From an uncultured Caulobacteraceae bacterium (GTDB lineage Bacteria > Pseudomonadota > Alphaproteobacteria > Caulobacterales > Caulobacteraceae), in the NCBI GenBank assembly GCA_937138625.1, contig CAKZPF010000009.1:1-64000 (forward strand): a DNA stretch of 64,000 nucleotides, given 5' to 3'. The translations under genes were made by a program, and so were the position numbers. This document shows, piece after piece, positions 47,123 to 56,300 of the stretch. The notes under the pieces are model-generated. The model was not told the DNA's origin, ran no database searches, and worked only from the letters and a program-made list of their open reading frames with translations. Every line of letters begins with the position of its first letter. Position 1 is the stretch's first letter.

Positions 47123-47631
47123 GATGCACCTCCCTTTGCTGACGACTTGGGCTGGAGATTGGCCCCTGCCCGGCGGCCCGCATTGGAGTCCAGCATAAAG
47201 CTGGCCTGGGCCGTGGCGATTGGATCATCCGGCGTTTCATGATAGGCTGTGGCCCGTACAAAACCGATCGAGCGTGTCATTTTATAGCAAATGGCCTCGC
47301 CGAAAATGTCCACGCCCGGCTCGCCGGGGCGCATATAATCGATGCGCAAATCCAAGGTGGCCGTCGAGGTATAATTCTCCATGGCCGAGGTCACCGCCAC
47401 CGCCGAGGCGTTATCCAGCAAGGTGGTGACCACCCCGCCATGAATCACACCGGTTTCCGGATCACCAATAAATTTGGGATTGTACGGCACGCGCAGCACC
47501 ACGCGCCCAGGCTCAAGAGTCTCAAGGCTCAGGCCCAGCACACGGGCATGGGGCACCGCATCCAGGATCATATGCGACACCTCGCGCAAGCGATCAAAGG
47601 CGGTGCCGTCGTCAGGTGTGTTGTCTGTCAT
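47119..47631 (-). CDS. PaaI-like hotdog thioesterase (first of pair)
   Basis: A 170-residue hotdog thioesterase with DPETGVIHGGVVTTLLDNASA (HGG block) and TLDLRIDYMRPGEPG. I choose the ATG at 47631 (MTDNTPDDG), although the frame is open to 47646. The C-terminal 25 residues (GRRAGANLQPKSSAKGG) are unstructured. A paralogue of the next gene, which it overlaps by four bases. Confidence 0.88.
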   Translation of the reverse strand: MTDNTPDDGTAFDRLREVSHMILDAVPHARVLGLSLETLEPGRVVLRVPYNPKFIGDPETGVIHGGVVTTLLDNASAVAVTSAMENYTSTATLDLRIDYMRPGEPGVDIFGEAICYKMTRSIGFVRATAYHETPDDPIATAQASFMLDSNAGRRAGANLQPKSSAKGGAS

Positions 47632-47728
47632 GGTCGCATGGTGCACCGCACAATAAGCGGGGTCAAGCCCATACCTTTCGACAGAATTTTCACTTGCCTT
47701 GTTTCATCTGCACGCTATCAATGGACCT

Positions 47729-48574
47729 ATGATGGAATTTCTCTCTGAATTTGCTCCGTCGGATACGGAAATCTCGACCGAGCTCGTGAAGGCGGCTGGC
47801 GTTTTTGCCAAAAACCTTGTTTTGGCCACTCTGATTTTGGTCGCCGGGTTTTGGGGTGCAGGCATCCTCTCCCGTTTGGCCCGTCGAGCACTTAGCCGCA
47901 CAGGGCGGATCGATGAGACAGTTGTCGGGTTTCTGAGTGCTATCACCCGTTACGCGGTGGTGGTGGCCACGGTTGTGGCGGTGCTCAGCCAATTCGGCGT
48001 CGAGACCACCTCCATTGTCGCGGTTTTGGGTGCGGCCACCTTGGCGGTGGGTTTGGCGCTTCAGGGCTCGTTGGGTCACGTGGCTGCGGGTGTGATGTTG
48101 TTAATCATTCGCCCCTATCGCATTGGTGACTTTGTCGAGGTCAGTGGCGAAAGCGGCACCGTGGAAAGCCTCGATCTGTTCTCCACACATTTGAAAACTT
48201 TGGACAACAAAGGCTTGATCATTCCCAACGGCAATATCTTGTCTGGGAACATTATCAATTTCACCGCCAATGACACGCGGCGCTTCGAAATCGCGGTGGG
48301 CATCGATTATGACGATGACATCAACCTGGCCATCAAAACCTTGGTGGAGGCCGCCGCCGCCGACGAACGCGTTCTGAAAGACCCGGCCCCTTGGGCCGGC
48401 GCCATCGAGTTTGGCGACAGCTCTATCAACATGTTGCTGCGCGCCTGGACCAAAAAAGAAGACTTCTGGCAAACGCGTACGGATATGATGGTCGATGTCA
48501 AAGCCGCACTCGACAAAGCGGGCATTTCCATCCCCTATCCACACCAGGTCGAATTTGTGAAAAAACTCGACTAG
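47729..48574 (+). CDS. Small-conductance mechanosensitive channel (MscS family)
   Basis: A 281-residue MscS channel. Two N-terminal membrane helices are followed by the pore-lining helix VLGAATLAVGLALQGSLGHVAAGVMLL and the beta domain with RIGDFVEVSGESGTVESLDLFSTHL and IIPNGNILSGNIINFT. It opens under membrane tension and lets solutes out after osmotic down-shock. The upstream open frame from 47699 is ignored, because the ATGs at 47729/47732 sit just before the conserved region. A second MscS protein is at 59522. Confidence 0.93.
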   Translation: MMEFLSEFAPSDTEISTELVKAAGVFAKNLVLATLILVAGFWGAGILSRLARRALSRTGRIDETVVGFLSAITRYAVVVATVVAVLSQFGVETTSIVAVLGAATLAVGLALQGSLGHVAAGVMLLIIRPYRIGDFVEVSGESGTVESLDLFSTHLKTLDNKGLIIPNGNILSGNIINFTANDTRRFEIAVGIDYDDDINLAIKTLVEAAAADERVLKDPAPWAGAIEFGDSSINMLLRAWTKKEDFWQTRTDMMVDVKAALDKAGISIPYPHQVEFVKKLD

Positions 48575-48654
48575 CGCTTAGAGATTTACCGGCCGCTTGT
48601 CGCGCCCCGATCATCATTAATCCGACGGAAAGACTTGGCGCTTACGCTGGGGCC

Positions 48655-49023
48655 ATGATCGTGCGCTTGCAAATGGTGATGATGCTGGTGGTGAGCCTGC
48701 TATGGGCTGGGCCAGCTGGGGCACAATCGCCTCAGGCCACCGAACCCACAGCCGCACCGCCCCAAGTTCAATTGAATACGGGTTCGACCCGCCCCTTGCG
48801 TTTTGTGGGTGCTGTGCCCCGCCGGCAGCTGTTTGATCCCCTGTTGCCGGACCCTGCACCGCGTCTGAACAACCAGGCCTGGGACACCGAGCCCCAAGAG
48901 GCCGCCGCGCGCAGCTGTCAAACCGCTTGCAGCCAACAGCGCCACAGCTGCGCCATGGTGGGCCTGCCCAGCAATTGCAGCCAACAATGGGTGCTGTGCC
49001 GCAGCGATTGCCGCCCCAATTAA
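48655..49023 (+). CDS. Small secreted six-cysteine protein
   Basis: A 122-residue protein with signal peptide (MIVRLQMVMMLVVSLLWAGPAGAQS). The last 36 residues hold six Cys with spacing C-x3-C-x6-C-x8-C-x5-C-x3-C, which suggests three disulfide bonds in the periplasm. The middle is Pro/Asn-rich. No family recognised. It stands alone between the MscS gene and the response regulator. Confidence 0.65.
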   Translation: MIVRLQMVMMLVVSLLWAGPAGAQSPQATEPTAAPPQVQLNTGSTRPLRFVGAVPRRQLFDPLLPDPAPRLNNQAWDTEPQEAAARSCQTACSQQRHSCAMVGLPSNCSQQWVLCRSDCRPN

Positions 49024-49105
49024 AGCTCTGATAACCAAGATTACAATTGGCACAAATCAAAGCTAGACTTACCCTTCCTTAAATGGCTTCGGGCATAAGT
49101 GATGT

Positions 49106-49987
49106 ATGATCCGCAGTTCTGACGCGCCCTTTCCGAACCTGACGGCCCTGGTGGTCGACGACAATGCCTTCATGTGCAAAATGATGGCCGAGGTTTTGAA
49201 ATCTTTGGGCGCCACCGAAGTGCGCACCGCCGACAGCAGCACCATCGCCTTTGATATCCTGAACAATTGGCTGCCCAATGTGATCCTGCTGGATTACAAT
49301 ATGAAACCCATGAGCGGCATTGACGTGGCCAAGGATATTCGCGGGCGTAAGGACGACGCCCTGCGCCGCATCCCCATGCTGATGATTTCGGCCGAGGTCA
49401 GCCGCCAGTTGATTGTTGATGCCCGGGACGCTGGTATCGAGGGCTTTGTGGCCAAGCCGGTCACCACCAAAACCCTATCAGATCGCCTGTATGATATCGT
49501 GCACAAGCCGCGAAAATTCATCATCAGTGCCACCTACACAGGCCCAGACCGCCGCCGCCGTGACAAGGCCAATTACCAAGGCCCCTGGCGGCGCCTGACG
49601 GACCCCATTTTCATCTCGGAGCGGTCCGATGAAGAGCGTGTAGCCGCCGAGGTTTTGAAGCTGGACTTGGATACGGTGCGCAAGCTGGTTGGCCGTGGCA
49701 AAACCATTGCCCCCTCTTACACGCGGGTTTTGTTTTCAAAGCTGTGTCAGATCATCGAGTTCTGCCAACACGCTGGTGAGCCCTCGGCCGCGCGTATGCT
49801 GGATAGTCTCAAGATTTATCTTGAAGGCATAGGCCGCGAGGGCTCGGCAGACGTTAAGGTCATCAGCAATCACCTGGATGCCGTGCGCCTGGCCCTCGAG
49901 ACCGAAGGCCCAAGCCCCGATGATCAGATCGTGGTCGATGAACTGCACGCCCTGGTGCAAAAGAAACTGCGCCAAATGGCGAGCTAG
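49106..49987 (+). CDS. Response regulator with REC domain and unknown output domain
   Basis: A 293-residue protein. The REC domain (15-135) has VVDDN, the phospho-acceptor in ILLDYNMKPMSG, the Ser of MLMISAE and the Lys of FVAKPV. A basic linker with GPDRRRRDKANYQGPWRRL, common in alphaproteobacterial REC proteins, leads to a helical C-terminus without DNA-binding motif. It is probably a protein-interaction regulator. No histidine kinase gene is next to it. Its stop codon forms one arm of a hairpin with the pyrD stop. Confidence 0.88.
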   Translation: MIRSSDAPFPNLTALVVDDNAFMCKMMAEVLKSLGATEVRTADSSTIAFDILNNWLPNVILLDYNMKPMSGIDVAKDIRGRKDDALRRIPMLMISAEVSRQLIVDARDAGIEGFVAKPVTTKTLSDRLYDIVHKPRKFIISATYTGPDRRRRDKANYQGPWRRLTDPIFISERSDEERVAAEVLKLDLDTVRKLVGRGKTIAPSYTRVLFSKLCQIIEFCQHAGEPSAARMLDSLKIYLEGIGREGSADVKVISNHLDAVRLALETEGPSPDDQIVVDELHALVQKKLRQMAS

Positions 49988-49999
49988 GCTCGCTAGCTC
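49981..49999. terminator. Hairpin made by two convergent stop codons
   Basis: GAGCTAG / CTAGCTC with five-base loop, containing TAG of the response regulator and TAG of pyrD. No T run on either side, so the terminator role is uncertain. Confidence 0.4.
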
Positions 50000-51048
50000 C
50001 GGACATCTACGCCGACCGCCTCAGTAACCGTTGCAAATCCTTCGGCTTGCAAGCGCGCCTTCAGATCGCCAAGAATTCGCTTTGCCAAGCCCGGCCCATG
50101 GTAGACCAATGCCGAATAGAGTTGGATGGCGCTGGCGCCCGATTTGATCTTGGCCAGTGCCGTGGCACCGTCTTCGACGCCCCCCACACCAATCAACGGC
50201 ATCTGCGGATCACAAGCATAAAAAGCCGCCAGCACCCGTGTAGACGGCGCAAACACCGGCCGCCCCGACAAGCCGCCCGTCTCGTCGCGATGCTGGCTTT
50301 TCAGTGTTTCTGGTCGGGCAATGGTGGTGTTGGAAACGATCAAGCCGTCCATACCAAAAGATTTGGCGGCGGCCATGATTTCCGGGATGTCTTCATCGGA
50401 CAAATCCGGGGCCACCTTTAGAAACAGGGGGGGATTATGCTGGGGATCCTTAGCGCGCAGGGCGGCATGTTCTTCTTGGATGCCACCCAACAAGGCCTGC
50501 AAATGATCGCCAGATTGCAGCGCCCGAAGTCCCGGCGTATTGGGCGAAGAAATGTTGACAGTAAAATAAGCCGCCAGACCCCACAGATGTCGCAGCCCCA
50601 AGCGATAATCCAGCAAACGATCATCGCTGTTTTTATTGGCCCCAATGTTGGCCCCCACAATACCCTTATGAGGTTTTGCTAAATTGTCTGCAAAGGCTTG
50701 GTGACCCGCATTGTTAAAGCCCATGCGATTGATCACCGCCTGGTCTTCGCCCAGCCGGAACAAACGCGGCTTGGCATTACCCGGCTGAGGTTTTGGCGTG
50801 ACCGTGCCGCACTCTACGAAGCCGAAGCCAAACCCCAGCATAGGGTTATACACATCCGCGTTTTTATCAAAACCCGCGGCCAACCCCAGACAATTGGGCA
50901 AGGACAAGCCGGCGATTTCCGTCTGCAAAACCGGGTCGGGTTGCGCATAATCACGAGCATGCACCCCGAGTTTCAAGGCCGAGATGGCCAAGGTGTGAGC
51001 CCGTTCTGGCGTGAAAACATGACTGAGTTGACTAAGCTGATCAAACAT
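49993..51048 (-). CDS. pyrD: Dihydroorotate dehydrogenase (quinone, class 2)
   Basis: Oxidises dihydroorotate to orotate in pyrimidine synthesis, passing electrons to quinone at the membrane. The 351-residue protein has NCLGLAAGFDKNADV, the FMN region VNISSPNTPGLR, and VSNTTIARPETL...GGLSGRP. The class 2 length and N-terminal helix fit. Last gene of a run with the TauE/SafE, TIGR02186-like and SixA genes, with short gaps. Confidence 0.96.
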   Translation of the reverse strand: MFDQLSQLSHVFTPERAHTLAISALKLGVHARDYAQPDPVLQTEIAGLSLPNCLGLAAGFDKNADVYNPMLGFGFGFVECGTVTPKPQPGNAKPRLFRLGEDQAVINRMGFNNAGHQAFADNLAKPHKGIVGANIGANKNSDDRLLDYRLGLRHLWGLAAYFTVNISSPNTPGLRALQSGDHLQALLGGIQEEHAALRAKDPQHNPPLFLKVAPDLSDEDIPEIMAAAKSFGMDGLIVSNTTIARPETLKSQHRDETGGLSGRPVFAPSTRVLAAFYACDPQMPLIGVGGVEDGATALAKIKSGASAIQLYSALVYHGPGLAKRILGDLKARLQAEGFATVTEAVGVDVRS

Positions 51049-51062
51049 TGGCGTCTCTGGGT

Positions 51063-51557
51063 TTAGGTCGGGCGCAAAACGTGCCGACAGTGGGGGGTGC
51101 CGTCAACAATTTCAAACCACACCACCATAGCCAAGGACAGACTGCCCACTTGTCCGTGAGTCAAACGAAAAGCCAAACTGCTGATGCCCGGATTATGCCC
51201 CACCAAAACCACCGGACTGTCTGGGCGCATCGCCTCGGTCAGGCTGTTCCATAAAACCGTGGCGGGGGCATGATAAAGGTGGTCATGAAAACGGGGCTGA
51301 CAATCGCTTAGGATCTCTTGGGCGGCATCCCAGGTGCCGCGGGTGCGGGTGGCCGCCGACACCAGGGCACGCTTAGGCACCAACCCCAAACCTTGCATCT
51401 GTTGGGCCACTTGGCGCGCCGCCGCCCGACCGAGCGCCGTCAGGGGGCGGGCTTTGTCGTCTTCGCCCGCCGTGGCCGGCTTCGCCTCGGCATGGCGGAA
51501 CAGTGCGAATTGCGCCCCGTTCAGATCTTCGGAAACCTGTGTGTTCGGCATCAACAT
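51063..51557 (-). CDS. SixA-like histidine phosphatase
   Basis: A 164-residue phosphatase of the histidine-phosphatase superfamily: catalytic His in LFRHAEA, RPLTALGRAAARQVA, and VGHNPGISSLA with the second His. SixA of E. coli removes phosphate from His of signalling proteins; the target here is unknown. It sits 14 bp before pyrD and 13 bp after the TIGR02186-like gene. Confidence 0.88.
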   Translation of the reverse strand: MLMPNTQVSEDLNGAQFALFRHAEAKPATAGEDDKARPLTALGRAAARQVAQQMQGLGLVPKRALVSAATRTRGTWDAAQEILSDCQPRFHDHLYHAPATVLWNSLTEAMRPDSPVVLVGHNPGISSLAFRLTHGQVGSLSLAMVVWFEIVDGTPHCRHVLRPT

Positions 51558-51570
51558 ACCTCCCTTTAGC

Positions 51571-52380
51571 TTACAACCATCGCCGCCGTGACATCAGGGT
51601 GGCCCCCAAACCAAACACCACTGCCAAGGTGACACTGAAAGCGCCATAAATCCAACCGTGTTGATGGGCGGCATCATAGATCATGCGCTCCAGCCCGACG
51701 CGATTGACGGCCAAAACCCGGCTGCGCTTGCTATAGAGCTGCCCATTTTGAAAGGCATAAACACTGACCAGATAATCCCCTGTCGGCGCGCGAGCGGGCA
51801 ATTGCACATCCGCGCGAAACAACCCCCCATCCAGAAATCGTACACCGGCAGGATCCAGATTATAGAGCTGTTCACGGCTCATGAGACGGATCAAGGCCTG
51901 GCGATAGGTTTCATAGTCGGCACCCAAATCCGAGATCACAACCGGCAAGCCAAACTGTTCGATGGTCTGTTCGTGACTGGGCACCCGCAGGCGCAAATGA
52001 CTGGGACCCAATTGATAGAACCGCCGAAGGGCAAACGGCACAATGTTTTCGAGCGGTTCGCTGCTGGCGGCCATATAATAGCCAGGCACGCCTTCAAAAA
52101 CCACGGGGTCCGTATCCACCCACAGCCCCAGCACGCGATCCTTTTGGGCTACGCGCACCTTACTGAGGGGGCCATAGACCACCACCACTATATCGGTGTC
52201 GTCCTTTTGCGCCCGGTCAATCGCGCCATAAAGTGACAAGCGGGCCCCAGCAAAATTGGCGGTAACCTCGACTGTATCCGCCGTCAGGGCTGCGGCCACC
52301 CCTTCATCGGTACGCGCGCTTGTATTTAAGGGAAAGCTTATAAATAAAATCATCGCCATCAGAAAAAAAACGCGCATCAT
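51571..52380 (-). CDS. TIGR02186-like membrane-anchored protein
   Basis: A 269-residue protein with signal peptide (ending NTSA), a large periplasmic beta-rich domain and a C-terminal membrane segment (WIYGAFSVTLAVVFGLGATLM) followed by a basic tail. Family blocks include VEVTANFAGARLSLYGA and VVVVYGPLSKVRVAQK. Genes of this family lie next to TauE/SafE permeases in many Alphaproteobacteria, as here (ATGA overlap). It is probably an accessory subunit of the transporter; function is unproven. Confidence 0.85.
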   Translation of the reverse strand: MMRVFFLMAMILFISFPLNTSARTDEGVAAALTADTVEVTANFAGARLSLYGAIDRAQKDDTDIVVVVYGPLSKVRVAQKDRVLGLWVDTDPVVFEGVPGYYMAASSEPLENIVPFALRRFYQLGPSHLRLRVPSHEQTIEQFGLPVVISDLGADYETYRQALIRLMSREQLYNLDPAGVRFLDGGLFRADVQLPARAPTGDYLVSVYAFQNGQLYSKRSRVLAVNRVGLERMIYDAAHQHGWIYGAFSVTLAVVFGLGATLMSRRRWL

Positions 52381-53291
52381 TCACCCACCCCCAATACAAG
52401 ACTAAAGGCATCTTCGGGTGGTAAGGCCATGCCCCAAGTCAAACGGGCCGCCGCCAACAGCACAATGGCCGCCAAAGCAAAGCGCAGAACCTCGGCGCGG
52501 GCACGAATGGCAAAGCGTGCGCCAATTTGAGCGCCAATGGCACCGCCCACCATCAAAATCACCGCGAGCAACAGATCCAAGGTTTGGTTACGACCTGCGT
52601 GCATCATGGCCGTGATGCCGGCAATCAACATGATCTGCAATTGCGAGGTAGCGGTGATCACCCGCCCTGGCATACGCAGCATATAGATCATGGCGGGCGC
52701 CAAAATAAAGCCACCGCCCACACCCATCAAGGCGGCCAAAATGCCGGTCAGAAACCCAAGCCCCGCCGGCGGCAGCGGGCTGATGTAAAGTCGAGAGGTG
52801 CGAAATCGCATCCGTCCCGGAATGTGGTGGGCCCAGGTGCGCTTGGGCAAAACCTTGGGGGGCAAGCCTTGGTGCATACGCCGTAAGGCACCCGCGCTTT
52901 CCCAGGTCATGGTGATGCCAATGGTCGACAAAAACAGAACATAGGTCAGCGTGACGATGATATCGGCCAGACCAAAGCCGGAGAGCCATTTGATGGCTTC
53001 AACACCTATGACCACCCCGATCAAACCACCAAAGGCCAGCACACTCGCCATCTTACCATCCAAGGATCGCCGACCGGCATTGACCACACCTGTCGAGGCG
53101 GCCGACATAATGTGGCAGGTGGCTGTGGCCGCCGCCACGGTTGGCGGGATGCCGCTGAAGACCAGCAAAGGCGTCATCAAGAACCCGCCACCAATGCCCA
53201 AAAGTCCTGAAATGAAGCCCACCGCCATGCTGAACATCGCGATGGTGATCGCGTTTACAGATACGCCGGCAATGGGCAAATAGAGATCCAT
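52377..53291 (-). CDS. TauE/SafE-family anion (sulfite) exporter
   Basis: An integral membrane protein of 304 residues and about eight helices. The first family repeat is MAVGFISGLLGIGGGFLMTPLLVFSGIPPTVAAATAT, and the second starts FLTGILAALMGVGGGFILAPAMIYML. It likely exports sulfite, sulfonate-derived or other sulfur anions. The gene is the first of a four-gene run ending in pyrD. Confidence 0.92.
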   Translation of the reverse strand: MDLYLPIAGVSVNAITIAMFSMAVGFISGLLGIGGGFLMTPLLVFSGIPPTVAAATATCHIMSAASTGVVNAGRRSLDGKMASVLAFGGLIGVVIGVEAIKWLSGFGLADIIVTLTYVLFLSTIGITMTWESAGALRRMHQGLPPKVLPKRTWAHHIPGRMRFRTSRLYISPLPPAGLGFLTGILAALMGVGGGFILAPAMIYMLRMPGRVITATSQLQIMLIAGITAMMHAGRNQTLDLLLAVILMVGGAIGAQIGARFAIRARAEVLRFALAAIVLLAAARLTWGMALPPEDAFSLVLGVGE

Positions 53292-53339
53292 ATTCAGGGA
53301 TATACATGGCCCACGGCCGTGGGCACACCCCCAAAACGC

Positions 53340-53366
53340 AACAGGGCCGCACGGGGCGGCCCTGTT
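53340..53366 (-). terminator. GC-rich hairpin after the PodJ-like gene
   Basis: Perfect 11-bp stem AACAGGGCCGC/GCGGCCCTGTT with five-base loop, about 25 bp after the stop. The minus strand then reads GCGTTTT, a short T tract. Confidence 0.7.
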
Positions 53367-53390
53367 GTGAGATCGATACTGGTTTTGGCC

Positions 53391-56300
53391 TTAGTTGGCG
53401 GCCATGTCCCAGGGCTGCTGACCAAAGTTGCCATTGGCTTCGGCCTTCATAGGCTTGGGCTTATAGATGCCAGCGTCCGCCTTGGCCTTGTTCACTTGGG
53501 CCGGTGTCATCTTGGCCGCGAGCTTAATGGTTTTTTCCCGCGCAGGCTCGTCACCCGCATTGGCCGCGATGGTGTACCATTTCAAGGCTTCAACAGTATT
53601 GGCCTTCACGCCAAAGCCTTCTTCATACAAGAGGGCCAGATTGAATTGGCTGTCGGCATTGCCCATTTCAGCGGCCGCTTGGAACCACTTGGCAGCTTGC
53701 TCATAGTTCTGGGTGGTGCCGTCACCATAGTAGTAATAGAGGCCGAGATTATGCATGGCCTTGCGGTGCCCACCCTGGGCAGCGCGCTGGGTCCATTGAA
53801 AGGCCTGGGCCATGTCTTCTTCGACGCCCTGGCCGCCCTCATAAAAGGTGGCCATTTTGAACTGTGCGGCCGCAAGACCAGCCCCAGCAGCAGACTTCAT
53901 CAGCTCGGCGGCTTTTTCCAGATCACCCTTGGCGGCCATACGGTTACCCAGCTCGTATTGCGCGACAGGGTTGCCGGTCTTCACCGCTTCGGCGAGGCTC
54001 ATGACTTTCGGGGCGGCTGGCGTTGGTGTCACCGGGGGAGCCTGAATGGTTTGCACCGTGCCCGTGTTGGCGACCGGCTTGGTGGCGCTGTTGGTGATCA
54101 CCAGGGCGGCCATATCCTCGGAGCCCGTGTTCGCCGCATCCTTGGCGGCCGGGGCCGCAATAGCGGAGCTGGCCATGTCTTTCAGATTGGGCAGGAAGGT
54201 GGAGGGCTGCGGAATATCCACACCAATGTTTTTCAGGGCGTTGTCCATTCCACCTGAAACCGCCACATACCCTGCAGCGCTGACGGCGGCAATCGCAAGC
54301 CCACTGCCTACGACCATACGCGCGGCCTTACCGGAGTTATCCTTCTTCAAAGGCGGCAGGTCATCAAAGGCCGTTGAGCGCAGCGGATAGTCCGCAGGTA
54401 CGGCATCGGCGGCGGCATAGGTTTTGGGTTCTGGCATGGTATCGAGGAAGCTGACCACATTATCGGCATCCAAATCCGTATTCGCCAAAGGCGTTTTGGG
54501 GGGCGTTTTGTCGGCCTTCGTGGCTTTGGCGTTCGCGTTTTTATCTACGCTTTTGTCTTTGGCGGGCTCTTTTGTGGCGACAGGCTCAGGAGCCTTTTTT
54601 GCCATCCGCTTGTCAGCTTTGCCTTTTTTAGCTTTCTTTTCCTGACCAACGATCTGCATAGACTCGCGGGCGGCTTTAAGGAAGTCTTTGCCCGCCGTAG
54701 CGCCCAATGGGAGGGGCTCAGCTGGGGCCTCAGGCTCGGTGGCTTCCGCTTCGGTCTTGTCGTCGCCCTTTGAAGACCGCAGGGTCTCGAGCGCCGTGTC
54801 GATCCGGGCCTTGGGATCAGAGGCCGGGGTCAAGTCATCAAGCCCGGGCTCTTTCATTTCCGCATTATCAAGCGCCGAGGCAAACAGCGACTGATCAGCG
54901 CGATCGGCCTTAGGCTCAGGCGTTGGTTTGCCCGCGTTCATCTTGGGTGGCTCGACCACAAACAGGTCTTCGGCATCGTCGTAGTTGGCCGTTGGCGCCT
55001 TCGGGGCCACAGCGCTTTGAGGCGCGGGCTCGTCCGAGGTCTGTGTTGTGTCCCGAGCGATGGCGGATGTCGGCGCCGCTGGCGTGACATCGATATCCTC
55101 GTCTTCACCCGGAATGGGCAGGTGCACCTGCGGTGGTGTGTCCTCTTGGGTTCCCTTTTTGCCAGATGTCATATCTTGGGCTTTGGACATCAGGGCCGAA
55201 ACACTTACGCCGCCGCGGCGGGTTGAGTTGTTTTCAATGGCATCCAAACGCGCGGCCAAGTCCGCCATGGACTTATTCACAGGGCTAACAAGATCAGCGG
55301 ATTTTTTATCCAACTCGACGAATTTGCTGTCGATACGGTCATTTAGACGCGCTTGCTGATCTTCTAGCATTTCAGCGGTTTTGTTCTCGCTGGCTTTCAG
55401 GCGTTCGGCCAAATCAGCCGAGGCCCGTTCGTATCGTTGACTGAGGCGGTCCGAGATCTTGCCCACCTCCTCATCGATTTGATCCAAAGTCACAGAGGAG
55501 CGTCTCTCTGCCGCCACCAGACGTTCTGTCAGGCGATCAGAGACTTGCGCCAGTTCGGCGCCCAGACGTTCTATGGCTTCGACATTTTTTCCTTCTGCGG
55601 TGCGGAATTTCGCATCAATAGCGTCGGCGATTTTGGCCACTTCGGTGCTGATGGTTTCAATGGCACCGGCACTTTTGCCTTCTACATTCGAGACCCGGTT
55701 GTCCATGGCCTCGGCGATGCGTGCCACCTCGTCCGCTAGGCGATCAATGGCATCTGCTGAGCGCTCTTCGGCGCCTTCAATGTGCGCTTTCAGCGCAGTT
55801 AGGGCCTGGTCGATTTGCCCCATATCGGATTTTGCGGCCGCTTCTTCGACCTTTTGCACCAATTCCGAACGGACCTGACCAACCATATCATTCATCTTGT
55901 CGGTCAGTTTTTCGAAACGGGCTTCAAACTCTTCCATGCTGGGGCCCGAGGCTTTGCCGCCGTTGGACTTTACATGGCCTTCCAATTCAGAAATCGAGTC
56001 CTTCAAAGACTGGATAGAGGTGCTGGTGGACTTTTCGGCCCGTTCCAGACGCTCGGTCACGTCATTCAAGGTGTTGCGCACATCATCGGAATAGCCCTCT
56101 GAAGACGTACTCGTGTTCTGCACAATCGTTTGAATGCGTTCGCCCAGCTCGACGATTTGCTGGTCAACATGACCCGACAGTTTCGAGAGGTTTTTCTCGA
56201 TGGATTCAATCGAGGTCTGCGCCTTGGCTTCGCTTTCGTACATATGGCTCGCCAGTTTAGACAAACCGGCTTCGAGCGACTTCAAGGCCTCGAGGCTGCG

